DNA of 64,000 nt from Trema orientale (Eukaryota > Streptophyta > Magnoliopsida > Rosales > Cannabaceae), in assembly GCA_002914845.1 (NCBI GenBank), contig JXTC01000664.1:62001-126000 (forward strand), written 5' to 3'. The notes beneath the pieces were generated by a model that saw only the letters and a program-made list of their open reading frames with translations, did no database searches and had not been told where the DNA came from. Position 1 is the first letter of the stretch. Each line of letters opens with the position of its first letter. This document shows positions 47,801 to 60,472 of this stretch, in pieces. Position numbers and translations under genes: made by a program.

Positions 47801-50800
47801 TCTCTAACAAGGCTACAAGTAAAAAATATTTTTACAGTAGGGTAGTTGTTGCCTGTTAGCTTTGGAGTTTTGAGCACATGAAGCATTTCTGTGTATTCTG
47901 TCTTAGGCAACTTGGACTCTTGTTAATGGGCTAGCTTGTTCAAGTTTTGTCACATGGTCATTGTGTCTTTTCTATTCTCTTTATGACAAATACTCAAGGA
48001 GCATAAGAAGATTCATCAGCAAAATGATGATTTTATTTGCTTTTATATTACTTTAAGAATAAACTTCTAACTATTTATTTGCAAGATCCTCGGAGCTCTT
48101 AGTTTCTCCATCTGAATTAAAATTTGGCACACCCTTTCCTTCTTTCTCACTCTCCATTTCCTTTGTCGTAGGAAAAATGAGCTCCATCAAGTGGCTCAAC
48201 AAGCTTAACATGGAAGAAATGACAGGGGTTATCCGAGCATCACTATCAATTATGTCCAAGCAGTGGTCTGATGCTATGCACACTTTTCATGAAAAGTTTG
48301 ATTCTCTGTCAAATCTAATTGTTCGCCATGGTAACTTCTGGATAAAACTAGAGATACTTCTTGATTCGATTTCTTCAATTTTCTTTGATTTATTTGTTCT
48401 GTCTTTGTATATAGGACTTGATTCCTCTTCCCAAGAAGAGTTTTTAAGCCTTCTAGGTGGTACTCGGACCAGTCCACCAGTCCATCAATTTCTCGTTAAT
48501 TCTCTTGGTGAAGCGGTATTCTTACTCCTAGACTTAGATAGTATATTATGAAGAACCAGAAATATTGGAGTATATATTTGATTCAGCAAGTATACCTTTT
48601 AGGGCATGAAGCGTGTGTCAAAGGTTGTCTGTGGGGCTGGAAAAGAACTTCAGCTTGTTGTACTAAATCATCTCCAGGTGCTTTATTGTAAACTTTTCTC
48701 TTGGTTGGTGCAAGTTTCTCTTCAAGCCAAACAAAATCAACATTTACTTATTATAAATAAAACTCAAAATATCTCACCGGAGTTGGTGGATCAGTAGCAA
48801 TTACTTTATAGACAATAAGGATTTATAAGTGAATTTTTTGTTTTTTTGTTTTTTTAAAAAAAGAAAATTACGTCGAAGGTCAAAATATGGCAGTGTTTAT
48901 TTTTGTATCTGCAGTTTGATTCATGATTCTATTTATGTGTGAAAGTCACTAAGTTGTTAAAAAATTGCTTGATCTGATAATATGCTGTCATGTTTGTTAT
49001 ACCAAAGGCCTGATTGAAAACGAAAAAGACAAAAATCCCCTGTTCAGCCTGCTGCAGAAGTTATTGGATTCAGGATTGGAGAATTAAAAGGTCTTTCAAG
49101 ATGGCCTGCACGCTATCAGAGCATTGGTTTAGATGAGACACTCATCAGTACTGCAGCAGAAAAAGTTGGGATGATAATTGTACAAGTTGAATGGTTTATG
49201 AGGTTGCTTTCATCTGTGGTGCAGCAGGTATGCCCCTCAGAGGATCCTTCTATTTAATAATGTTTTAGGATGGCCCGTTAATTTTCTTTTATATGTTAGA
49301 CTTCCTTCTTATGGAAAACCTGAAAAGAAAAATCTATTCAGGCTTCATGCTAATTCAGACATTTTAAATCAAAAATTTTCTCCTCCATCAGTTTCTGTGT
49401 CTTTTACTATCAAGACAGCAATCAAAGATATTATCTTGGCTGGAAGATATTTGACCAAGATTCTGCTAGTAACTTAGGAAGCATATTTATGTTAATGTAT
49501 CTTTACCTTCCCTTTATTCAAGTCAAACAGAATAAAAAGTCAGGAGGTGGAATAAGGTAAGTAATAATGAAGGCAACTTATTTCAATCGGCTAGCTTTTC
49601 CGGAAACTTATGTGTTGGTTTTTTTGAATAAAGATTTTTATATGAATGGACGGCATTTTCTCTTATATTTTTGTTTCTTGCTTTGGATTCATGGCATTAT
49701 CTTTTTCTTTCAGTTTTCAAACTTCTTCAACTGGCTTTTGAAATGTATAAAGATACTTATGCAAGAACCTAGTGATCAGCTTCTACCATACAATAGGTTT
49801 TCCTCCGCTCTACCTTTACGTTTCAGTTGGCTATCAGCATACCTTTTTGTTGTCACGGTTCTGGTTTTGGCAGTGATCTTGTTGTTATATTCCTGAAGTT
49901 TCTATATGATCAAGATCCTGTTAGGCAGTTGCTGGAAGCATCTGACGCCGACCAAATTATTGATATTGATATGTAAGGTTTTTTTTTTTTTTTAAATCCA
50001 GCCATTGATTAATCTATTGTGTGTTTGAGTATCTATCAAGATCTTCAAACAATATGATGTTACTAAATTCTTCAGGGAAGCAATGTAGAGGGTTAAAAAA
50101 TTGTCTCATTTTGGGGGATTTTCAGATTGTGAATATCTGCGAAGGACATTAGCTAAACAATTTCATCAGATGGAGTCTAGGTATACTATTCCACATCCCT
50201 TCTCTCTCTCTCTACTTTTTTTGCGTGGAATGTGTTTATGTATTTTTCGATATTCTGAACCTGGAAAATATACTAAGGTTCTCAGTGTACAAATAAAAAC
50301 TCTGTAATATGAGTTTTGTGACCAAAGAAAAACTCTGTAATATGAGTTTTGTGACCAAAGAAAATGTGCCCTAGTGTTTTGTGATTACATATTATATAAC
50401 CCTAATCAGTTGAACTCATATTTAGAGATATTTCTTATCCTGCTTTGTTGTTAACGTCAGGCAGCAGATATATTACGTTGTGTAATATGCAAGCCTTAAC
50501 TTCCCTTTCTAGTCTAAATACTATTATTTTGTCAATTTAATGTGGCTTTTCCATGATGGCATAACTTTGACTCAAGATGCCCCATTGATCAAGATGCCCC
50601 ATTGATGACTTTCAGTTTCAAGGAGGCTTTTCTGATGCCCTTTACATCAATTAAGAAAGATATTTTGTGTGGACTTATTGCCGCTTGTCCCCCTACTATC
50701 TTCTCCAGTATCTCTGAAAATACCTACTTCTGTATCATACTATGAGGTACTTGCTACCAGTGCTCAAGGGCGTTTCTATGAGTTTTTTCTAGTTTGAAAC

Positions 50801-52541
50801 TTGCGTGATCATTCACTTCTCCTCTTACTTGCTAAAACTAAATACAAATGTAATCTGCATAGAAGAATTTCCTTTTCTTTTTTTTCTTTTCCTCAATAGC
50901 ATCTGCTTATTTATTCTTTTTGTGGAAACAAATGCCACAGGATACTTTTCAAGCTGTCTCTTATCAGCAGACTTGTCAAGGCAGGTTCGTGGATTTCATA
51001 TCTTTCCAAATACCAGATGAGTCTTTCTCAAATATTGCAATTGCATAGGCATAGTCAGGGGGTTTACTTGTGACTCGAGCCCTGTGAATAAGGGCAATGC
51101 TTCATTGGAAGCTTTGTTGTTGCATATCCCTGATGGTTATCACTGTGGATCTATCCTTGCATAAGGTAAAGATCTGAATCTACTATGTGATTTTCCAGTT
51201 TTAGTCTTATAATGGATGACACGGTATCTGCATGTATGAAAAAGGAAAGTCAAATTGTTTTGCTATCAAATGATACAACTTCCAGCTCTGAAAGCTCTGG
51301 AGATGCCTGTATGATGATTGTGCAAGCAACTGACCTCCCATTTACATCAATCTCAAGATCCACTTGTATAAACTATTGGAAGTTGCATGAACTAAAGGTA
51401 ACCGTTATCTTGGTTTTCTTATCCTTTCTTGAGTTGAATAAATCTCAACATTTTGTACTCTTTTACGTACAAAGAAAATTACAGCCTCTCCTATTTCCAG
51501 GGACGTCTCTTTGAAAATTTTGCTTTTTTTTTTTAATCTGATCCTTCGAGCATCTCATCCATTTGTACTGGGAGCAGTGCTTTAATGAACATGCACCGTG
51601 AAATTGTGATATATTTATATATTATACAAGAAAATTATATTTTCTCCACAGTCGAGATGCCTTTTTTTCTCTCTGCTTTTAGAATGTTTGTTAAAATGCT
51701 GTCCTCGGTAAATTGCTTATGCTATGTATCAACTCATGTTGAGACTCGAGCGTAAGCAAGTGTCCAATCATATTCCTCCATTCCAGATTATCTTTTTTTT
51801 TTTTTTCGCTCTAGACCATTCCAAATGATCTTTCATATAACTTGTCTTTCATCGTAATGCTATATTTTAAGAATCAATTTTCCCGAAGGTAAATCTCTTT
51901 CTGCAACTTTTCCTCTATTGAAATTCTTCCAGCAAAGTTCGTTTTTGGTATATACTTATACAATTTTCTTCATGTAAGACTCTTTTATTTACCTGAATAT
52001 GGAGAATGAGGAGGTTCGAAGTATTCCTCATTCTGTAATTGCTCATCTGGCAGTTAGCTGTAAGTTCAAGTTGTTCTCAGTTGATTTTCCATTTCAAAGT
52101 ACATAGCAATGAACAAGTTCTTTTCCCACATTTGGTTCATTAACTGTGGATTCTTCTGAAATATTACTTAAACTGCCGAAATGCCTGCGTGTGTGCATTT
52201 TTTTTTCACTTTTAGTTTCATTATCTAACATTGCAATTTGCACATAATAAGTTACTGCCAGTGTAAAATATATATACATGTATATAGTTAAATTGCAAAT
52301 TCTTAAATAGGCATTCGTACATGTTTTAAGGATTCTGCTACAAAGACACCGTTACAGAAGTATATATGTGTGTGGATAATATATGTATATATAAAAACAT
52401 TTTTTATTCACCAACCAGCACTTAAATGTCAAAAATCATTTTTCAATTTTATTACCCTTTTTGTCTTTATAACCAAGTATAACACATGGGCAATGGTGTT
52501 AAATGGCTCAGTCGATGTTTCATTAAGTGCGACATCATATT

Positions 52542-52816
52542 ACAGTTTCCAGTAATCAGGTAGAGGAGAAAAATAAACTACTGCCAAATTGGTTTTGCAT
52601 CATATTATTGCATGTGTTACACCTTAATAAACAAGGAGTGTTGAAACATGGCATTTTCAACAAACCTTTAGAANCACAAGAACTGAACACAGTTTCCAGT
52701 AACCAGGTAGAGGAGAACAATGTTTTACTGCCAAATTGGTTTTGCATCATATTATTGCATGTGTTACACTTTAATAAACAAGGAGTGTTGAAACATGGCA
52801 TTGTCAACAAACCTTA
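52542..52816. repeat. 147-bp tandem duplication in the last APC4 intron
   Basis: Unit 1 (52542-52688) and the slightly shorter unit 2 (52689-52816) share ACAGTTTCCAGTAA, GGTTTTGCATCATATTATTG and ACAAGGAGTGTTGAAACATG with few differences. A single N (52675) sits near the end of unit 1. A third partial match (CACAAGAACTGAACA) lies near 52893. The 96-codon open frame through both units is a coincidence of the repeat length. Confidence 0.85.
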
Positions 52817-53041
52817 AGAAACCAACCAGTTGTCCGTTTCAAGTTTCAACCGTTCAGTCAGTCAGTTAAATTAGGTTGTGGTTGCATGTGGACACAAGAA
52901 CTGAACAAAGTTGCCTGACCTTTCTGTTGACTTGTCATACTAACAGCGTCAAGAGGAGTTGCTTGTGTATTTGCTGCAAGAAGGCATGCCTTGGTCTACA
53001 TTTTAGAGGAGGATGAGGATGAAGTCTCAGAGACAGAATAA

Positions 53042-53736
53042 CTGGGCATGTCAAAGTGGTAATAATTTTTGTTAATTTAATCCATAGCACAAATGTGTTG
53101 TATGGTTCGATTTGTTTTTGCTTGTTTCTCAGCATATATCATAAAATTGTGCTAATTGATTAGGAGCTATTATGTTGTAAATTGGAAACAATATATATGA
53201 AGGTTTAATATTTTTTTTAAACGATATTAAGCATAAGACCCTTGGGGGTTTAATCGCATTGGGGTTGCCTGGCCAAACAGAGCAACTACGGCAGGCTTTA
53301 TTCCTACTTACAAAGATTCAATTTAGGTACTGTCTTGCAAGTACAGCTTAGGAAGGTTTGTAATTGGTACGAACATCAAATATGCTTCATTTAATCATAT
53401 TTACTTTCATAGTTGGATATATTTTCAACCCACCAATAAAAATATGGTACAATGCAATAAAAGTACAAAGAGTGATCGGACACATCTAAGGGATGGACAA
53501 TCATTGATAAAGGCTATTCACCACCTACTAGATAAAAGTGGCTAGACAGATATGACTAAGTAGCGACTATTGTATTGATTATCATCGAATAACAAGTAGT
53601 CCAATTATAAACTTCTTGTGAAGAACATTGACATGACGAATAAATGCATCACGATTACTTATGGAGAGTGATCGCTATCTGCTAAGTGTGGACCATATCT
53701 AATATGTAGTCACTACTTTTTTGCATAGGGTTGAGA
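53042..53736. other. 3' flank of the APC4 locus and transposon-like debris
   Basis: The first 200 bp or so are probably the former 3' UTR. Beyond 53480 the sequence is less AT-rich and resembles the remnant after the gap, with GTGATCGC and GCTAAGTGTGGACC type strings. No gene. Confidence 0.4.
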
Positions 53737-53823
53737 NNNNNNNNNNNNNNNNNNNNNNNNNNNNNNNNNNNNNNNNNNNNNNNNNNNNNNNNNNNNNNNN
53801 NNNNNNNNNNNNNNNNNNNNNNN
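53737..53823. other. assembly gap, 87 N
   Basis: The sequence right after the gap (53824-53880) is repeated at 54219-54283, so the gap was probably caused by a repeat. Confidence 0.95.
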
Positions 53824-54745
53824 GACCTCAATATCAACGCCTATTCATGCATAAGAAGTTGTTTAGACGTCGCCAATTGTAAATAGGGGAAGGGGGATGT
53901 TCACCACCTACTTGATAAAAATGCCAGTCACAAAGTGTGCCCACTTATTAAATGGCAATCAGATTTAATGAATGACCACTTAATAAATGAAGTGATCACA
54001 CTCACATCAAAATAAGGTGATTGTACATGCATATCAAAATAAGATGACTGTCCACCTATATTTAAGATATGCTCACCTTTTGAATAAAAAGAGACCTTAG
54101 CCCGAGAGGTGGCGGACCACCCACAAGTAAGTCTCGCCTCCAGAAGTGTCCCAACTAATAATTAAACTCAGGTGAGGTTTCACGGACATGTGTTTGCTAA
54201 TGGCAAGTTCCATTAATGACCTCAATATCAACAACTATTCATGCATAAGAAGTTGTTTAGACGTCGCCAATTGTAAATACACGAGCAATCATTCATTTAT
54301 TAACAGTTATCCATGCACAAATGACCATTCAAATGTTGACAACTGTCCGTGCACAAATGGCCAGAAGTTGACTTAATAGTACAAGGACTTGTACCAAAGT
54401 ATAATACAAATACTACAAGATGTAGTAAGGGACAATGTCTCAAGACACATGGTGTGCTGTTGAACATTCAAGAAGACCATCAAACCCCAGTACCTAAGTT
54501 GTTGCCAAACTTTCACTTTCACTTTGACTTCCATGGATTCGCCTCTGGGCCTATCACTAACTTAATCGTCGGAGATTGTTTAGCAGGCAGGTATGCAGCA
54601 TACTGGTGCCACTCCTTTAAAGAAGTGTCGCTTAACAGTGATCGCCATTTCTGGTTACGTTACTTAGCGACTTCCCATATCAAATTGGTGTGAATCCCAG
54701 TTTGGCATCATGTGCAGCACATATTGGTGACCGGACAAAAACTAC
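53824..54745 (+). mobile_element. probable LTR-retrotransposon remnant
   Basis: A block of about 60 bp, GACCTCAATATCAAC then CATGCATAAGAAGTTGTTTA, occurs at 53824 and again at 54219. CCCGAGAGGTGGCGGACCAC, CTTAATCGTCGGAGATTGTT and the closing ATTGGTGACCGGAC resemble strings I associate with LTR and leader regions of plant Gypsy-type or TRIM elements. No gag or pol frame is present. The open frames at 54188-54376 and 54349-54693 show no domain. The family call is inference. Confidence 0.4.
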
Positions 54746-55172
54746 ACCAAAAATAATAATATATTGTAGATTAACAAAAATAAATTCAAAGCAACCTATG
54801 CCCTATCTCGAATTGTTAAGTCGGTTAAATAAGAATGTGGTAAATCCTATCACATGAACAGAGAATTAAGTATTCACAAGATGAAGGTTAAAGTTGGGTT
54901 TTAAAGCACACATTTATTTTTAATTGTCTTAGACTTGCCTTTATACAATTTGGGACTGCCAATAAAACTATCTTTATCTATAGAAGACAATGAAGCCAAA
55001 ATCACCTTTAATTAAGATAAAATGAACCTATAAACCAAATTAAATCAAGCTTTTATAAAGCCAGAACAATACAATTAAATAAATTGTAAAATTTAGTTCT
55101 TATTAAAGGCAATAGAGAGAGAAATTTGGTAGGTATTAAACAAAGAAATAAATATAAAATAATAATAGTAAT
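54746..55172. other. intergenic, nothing recognised
   Basis: AT-rich sequence without coding or repeat signals that I can support. Confidence 0.4.
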
Positions 55173-55186
55173 AATCTAAAATTTTA

Positions 55187-55796
55187 TTGAGGAGCAAACC
55201 TAAAAAACCCTAGCTTCTTTTCTACCTGCATCTTGTCCCAACAATAAAGCCAGTGTCGCTTCGCTCGGAGGCTCGAGAGGGGGGGGGGGGGGGGGGGCTT
55301 CCCTTCCCCTTTTTCGGCCTCCCCTCCCCACCCTCTTCTTCCTTCTCCTCCTTGTTTATTTTTTCTTTTTCAGTTTTAATAAGTCTAGATCTAGATCTGG
55401 TTTGTAGTACCACTTTTTGTGTGGATTTTAATCCTATCCAGATCTTAAATATGAGATTTCTTCTCAGATCTAGATCTGTTTAGTGGCCAACTTTTGTTTT
55501 ATTTTCTTTTCTACGAGCATGGATCTCAATTGGTACTGGTCTTATATAGTCTACCTCACCAAGAATGTAGCCAGAAACAAGTGTTAATAGCAATAGATTA
55601 CCGGTGGTCCTTATTATCTCTTTCCCTTGAAAAATTATGGTAACCCACACATTTGTTCTTAGTTATGTTTGTGATCCATTTTTCGTCTCCTCTTTTTGAG
55701 AAATTTGAAATTGTAATCTTTATACTTATATTGTAATTTAAAACTTTTTGTTTCGATTAATGATATTCTCTTGATGAGCTCATTTATATAAAAAAA
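55187..55796 (+). mobile_element. poly(A)-tailed retroposon, 610 bp, with 14-bp target duplication
   Basis: The 14-bp repeat AATCTAAAATTTTA flanks it exactly (55173-55186 and 55797-55810). It ends TTAATGATATTCTCTTGATG, then a short spacer and an A run. It shares the TCTAGATCTAGATCTGG and CAGATCTAGATCTG motifs, the CT-rich head and the LINE-like tail with the element at 4050-4816. A 19-base G homopolymer (55279-55297) faces a C-rich stretch. There is no long reading frame. It is a non-autonomous retroposon mobilised by LINE machinery. Confidence 0.8.
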
Positions 55797-55810
55797 AATC
55801 TAAAATTTTA

Positions 55811-56625
55811 ATTAGACATTATAAAAACACAAGCGTTTCCTATAAAAACTAACCAAACACAAACAGTCATTGCATTTCCTCTTATTAAGTTGGGATATTA
55901 CCGGTACGTTCCATGTGCTTATTAATTGATTCGGAGCCTCAAGGCCATTGCACAACATGAGTTTAAGGTGTCAACGGTACGCATACTATCATCATGCAAC
56001 AATAACAGTTGATCCGGCAATATCATCACTACCACTATTTACTCTCGTGTTACAAATACTAAAACAAATACAAATAAAATATGTCATTCGTGCTGAGCCT
56101 TCACTAACACACTACAATTAAAAGCAAAATTACGATTACAACAAAAGTCATAAGTAGAAGTAAAACATTCACCTCCACTTAATTCCTTGTCACTTCCAAA
56201 TACTTAGGAAAAGAACGACGCTAAATTCAATATTAGTACGACATTTTCCTACTGAAAATCCTACGAGTCTCGCATTGGCGAACATCTTCAGTTGAAACAG
56301 CTCAGATCTTTGGGTTCTAGGACTTGCAGGAGGAGATGATGAGACAAGTATCATCCTTGAAAAGAGTAAAACCACAACAAAAGCAGTAGTCAGAAGATAT
56401 AAGCTTTACTTATTGTACAAGTGGGGGATATACAAGCAGAGAGAAGATCCAAAAGATGTCAGGTTTATAATCTAAGAAAAGGCCGGAGCTTAGACTTAGC
56501 ATCTTAGAACCTGATAGTTCAAGCGGAGACTGGAGTCCCAGCTTCTGTTAGAACCTTCAGCCCATAAGGAAAGGCATTTGACAGTAGATACCAAAACCGG
56601 ATCAACATTACGTCATACACCATAT
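55811..56625. other. intergenic and 3' flank of the CBP60 gene
   Basis: No gene seen. The last 200 bp or so before 56626 are less AT-rich and are probably the CBP60 3' UTR. Confidence 0.45.
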
Positions 56626-59600
56626 TTATGAGTCATCCAACTCGACAAGTTGGGCACGTCTCTCAGCAGCCTTCTTCCTGATGAAAATGCCCCATCTCAG
56701 GGCTGCCTTGAGCTTAAGCCAGCCAACAACAGCTTTTCCAGACCGGGTTCGATCATCATCAAAGTTGTAGTTCACAGACGTATTGGGCATGTACCCTGAT
56801 GCATAAGAGAACCCATCTTCTGTAACATCGGGGACGTGGCCCTGACCTCCTCCCATGTTGAATATTCGGAGCAAGTGCTGCATATCTTCATTCTCAAGCA
56901 TTTCATGGCTCCTCATACGAATCTCTTCCTCTGGGAAGAAATCATCTACTCCCCTAAAAGATGTGAGATTGGATGCGCCAATATTCTGGAAGCCGGATGT
57001 CGATGACTGGGGAGGACCAATGGCAAGAACATTATCACTTCTTTGAAGCTGAGCTTCGTTTGAAGTGCTTGGTAACTGATTTTGAAAAGCGAATAAGGGG
57101 CCATTGAACTGAACAGGAGCATTTTGATTTACATTATGCGACTGTATAGGGAATCTGGTAGCCATACCATCATTGTAGCCTGGAAAGAGTTCATCAGTAA
57201 CCAAATCAAAGATACACCTTGGAAAAGAAAAAACTAGACTCTTAGGCACACAATATACTTTCAAGAACCAAACTATTATTTATGAAGAGTAACAATTAGG
57301 GTTGAAACAGCAACACTACAGGCTAATACAGGCAATGCCCATTACAGATGCCCAGGCTTTGGTCCAGGGAATGAAGCATTTAATGGGCGGGATGATATGA
57401 TCATGACTGTTGTGAAAATTTCAAACGTAGAAAAAATGACAGATTTTGTACTGCAGAATATATATACCTGTTAGGCCTGAATCCATAGCGGGCTGATCTG
57501 AAGGAACAGGAACTGGAAGCCCTGGTAGGAACTGCTGGTCAAACGAGTTGGGGTAATCTTGAGAGGCCATAGGAAAATCAATTCGAGAAGCACATAGGTT
57601 CTCCGGCTCAGAGCCTATAAGAGACTTGCCGTCGTACTCTATAACATGCCTCCAGTTGTCATATGCCTTCTTCACCAAAGTGTCCACATAGACCTGCAAG
57701 ATCCCAGACCATTCAGAATTTATTTCAGTCTCCAATTCTTTGTCACAACTATAAAGACATTTATTCTTTCCAAACAACTTTCAGATACACTAAACCAGGA
57801 GTTTGAATTCTTATAGATTTACCAAATGTGCTCTGGGGGAACAATGGTTTAGAATGCAATAGCAACTGCATGTGAAGCAACTTCTTAAAGTTGGATATAG
57901 TTTAGTTTTTATATCTTGTACTTGGTAAAAATAGTCAACCACAAGAAGAAAAGCAAGGTAGCCAACTAAAATCATGCAATATAAAATTTGTTCACCTTCT
58001 GATTGTCAGAAAGAGAATCGGCCGATAAATATTGTCCATTGGCAATTAAACCACTCAACTCATAAATATTGTTGAAAACGACACCAACACTTCTCTCATC
58101 CTCAGGATAATACACGTAAAGCTTCCCGCTTAGAACACAAGTCTTTGCATGCTCGACAAGAACATCCCACATCTTATTTGACATGCCACTTCCCAGAATC
58201 TGCAACATTTGGACAAAATTAGAAACCGCTACACACACATATATATGTATGCTTGTCTCGGTGTATTTTTTGTGTATAAGTGTATGCATACATCCCTATA
58301 CATTCGAAGAATTGATATATAAATCCCACAATCTTACATTTCGCAATCCCTGTGAATCTCTAACCACAAGCCGCAGGAAATCTTCAACTGAATAGATTCC
58401 AGCTTTATTTAGCCTCTTGTGAAAGGATCCATCTTTGCCAATTTTCTCTAATCTCCAAACATCATCGTTTAATGCCGGTGGATAGTGTTTCTTGTATACT
58501 GTAAACCAAAAGATTAGCCATCTTCGCAAGAAAGGAACACAATATACGGAACAAAAGTACTGTGATTATATATCAACTCACATTCTCCCCGGTGATCCTT
58601 AACAGTAAAAGCTTCTGTTTTTGCTTCACGAATACGAATACCCTCACAACAGCCCGAGGCAACCTTCAACCCAAGCCTGAACTTCCTGCTCCTTATCCAG
58701 CTAGAATTATCTGTAAATGTCAACTCCCCTAGTGTTCCTACACCTTCTTTCAGCGTTACTTGCAGATCTCCTGTTAGCAATGGCCTCTTTCCTTCACGCT
58801 CTTTCACCACATGGCTTTCAAATTCTTCTTGAGTCCAGTTATCATTGTCCTCATTAAAATCACCTTCAAGCACAATGACATCCAATCTAACAGAAGATTC
58901 TGGACCTGATGTGACAAAGTGGCCTGTATTTGCATCAATTAGAACAATGTGGATAGCTGCACCTTGCTCCCCTTCTACCTTCCCACCGGTAAAAAGGGGG
59001 AGGGACAACCTGGACCTGAATTGCAGCTGCAAGTTTCTTCCATCCGGCCCTTCTATACCCTTTGGAGAAGACCTGCTATTTCTTAACCATTAGAAGAAGA
59101 AACAACCCAAGGAACATATATCTCGCAAAGATAATCAGAACACCACCTAACATAAACAATTGAAAATGAAAAGGCTAATACCTCCCAGTGAGTTTGGCCG
59201 GGCCCAGTTTCGCCAAAGCACGCTCAACTTCTTCACTAACCTGTTCAGCTATCAATGTTTAGGATACTACCTTGAAATAAAGCACACTCAAAATTTATTT
59301 TGACTTAACATAAAATATAGAAGAAAACAAGCTATCTTACAACTCTACGAAGAATAGGCTCCAATGACGAGCAAAGTTTCTGCAGACTATCCACCTTAAG
59401 AGCTTCAACAATTACACTGCATTCAATTCGAACTTATGTTAATAAACTCTATTCGACGTAAACATGGATACCCCAAATGAATTTAGTTCAGCTTCAAACT
59501 CTCTAAAAGGAAAGCTCTTAGAATATCAACCAAAATAAGTACAGTATCTCTGTCCAAAGTTGAATTTGAGTGTATGTTTCGTCATAAAAAGCTTTCACAT

Positions 59601-59797
59601 ATCAAAAATTGAAGAAGAAAAAAAAAAAACATTGAACGAATCGTATCCAAATTTTGAATTTTGAAGAAAATGAAATACAAATACCTGGCTAGAGCAGGTC
59701 TTTTCCTCTCTGGTTGACCTTCTTCAGCCGAAGTCGAATCCAAACCTCGCTTTTCCCTCACTGTGCTGTTCGATCTCTCCATATACCTAGTTGGCAT
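56626..59797 (-). CDS. calmodulin-binding protein 60 (CBP60B/C/D-like) transcription factor
   Basis: Eight coding exons in phase: 59797-59685, 59416-59341, 59240-59182, 59072-58582, 58498-58338, 58199-57996, 57693-57468 and 57179-56626, giving 627 residues. The N-terminus [11 protein letters not shown] and the basic PERKRPALA stretch are typical of the family. The conserved CBP60 DNA-binding region follows, from [20 protein letters not shown] (about residues 95-114) through [20 protein letters not shown] and [11 protein letters not shown] to [18 protein letters not shown]. The C-terminus [20 protein letters not shown] is a basic amphipathic helix with two Trp, the probable calmodulin-binding site. 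Known CBP60 members regulate salicylic-acid and immunity genes in response to calcium. The exact subgroup is inferred from C-terminal similarity to CBP60b-d. The 5' leader is spliced (exons 59834-59798 and 60008-59933, and a first exon from about 61815 to 61385). No lesion seen. Confidence 0.92.
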
Positions 59798-60472
59798 TTT
59801 CAGTGTGTCCAATCTAAGCCTCCCTGTTTGGTTACTAAGAAAGTGCAAGAAAATGAAATTAGAAAAATTACCAAAACAAAACAATAAAACAAAACCTAAC
59901 TTTCTCACCCTCCATACCGCCATCCACCTTACCTCAAAGTTTGACCTGAATCGTCCACTATATGACCACCATGATGGACCTTGAGAGTAAACAATGTTGT
60001 AGATGGACCTAAAATAAGAAAAAGATTAACAATAAGCAACACAACAACACAGTAAAAAGATTAATGTCTATAGCTAGTTACTATATTTTTGTCCTTCATT
60101 CACATCTGTGGAAGTTATGTATAAATTACTTCAAGAAATTAAAGAATTCGTATTATTTAAAGCATGAAAATCTATGGCTAGATGTACATGTTCACTCTGA
60201 CTATACAAATTAAAGTTTGGTCTTCTTTAAAAAATAAAAAAATCGATCATCCGTGACTGTGAGTAATGTCCACAGTATTAGTATTTTTAGTAATCATTGA
60301 AGATTCAAAAATTATATATTAAAGACACCAGGGAGCAATTCATGGCAGCTTTTTAGGATTCTATCACATAAAGCCACTAATTAAGAAGAGAAGAAGACAA
60401 CCACATAATCAATTTCATAAGTTTCAGAATATAAGCATTTTCAGAAAAAATAAAATAAACAATAAAAACAAT

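Larger units (their letters stand above)
44693..53041 (+). pseudogene. APC4: anaphase-promoting complex subunit 4 (APC4) gene, apparently decayed
   Basis: APC4 is a scaffold subunit of the APC/C ubiquitin ligase. About 20 exons are recognisable: 44693-44761, 44918-45029, 45293-45384, 45793-45876, 46022-46261, 46712-46786, 47119-47270, 48172-48330, 48415-48515, 48603-48677, 49048-49227, 49714-49796, 49874-49972, 50076-50180, 50616-50746, 50941-51165, about 51245-51397, about 51979-52059 and 52947-53041, plus a non-coding leader exon ending near 44430. The N-terminus (METDESQRVVPFQLQFDKPL, then [12 protein letters not shown]) is the APC4 WD40-like propeller. [20 protein letters not shown] lies in the helical domain and the end is [13 protein letters not shown]. 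Lesions: a 2-base loss giving TAA at 48206-48208; TAG for the conserved Gln at 50086-50088; a 2-base loss near 50671; a 1-base loss near 51040; and a 2-base loss near 51147. Restoring each lost length returns the affected exon to the expected phase. Possible alternatives are assembly error or an intact second copy elsewhere. Confidence 0.8.

Noticed and set aside
49567..49896. 109-codon plus-strand open frame in the APC4 region
   Set aside because: It is intron sequence running into a real APC4 exon (49714-49796) and the next intron. Only the exon part is meaningful.
54349..54693. 114-codon open frame in the LTR-like remnant
   Set aside because: No gag, protease, reverse transcriptase or integrase motif. 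It is probably non-coding repeat sequence.
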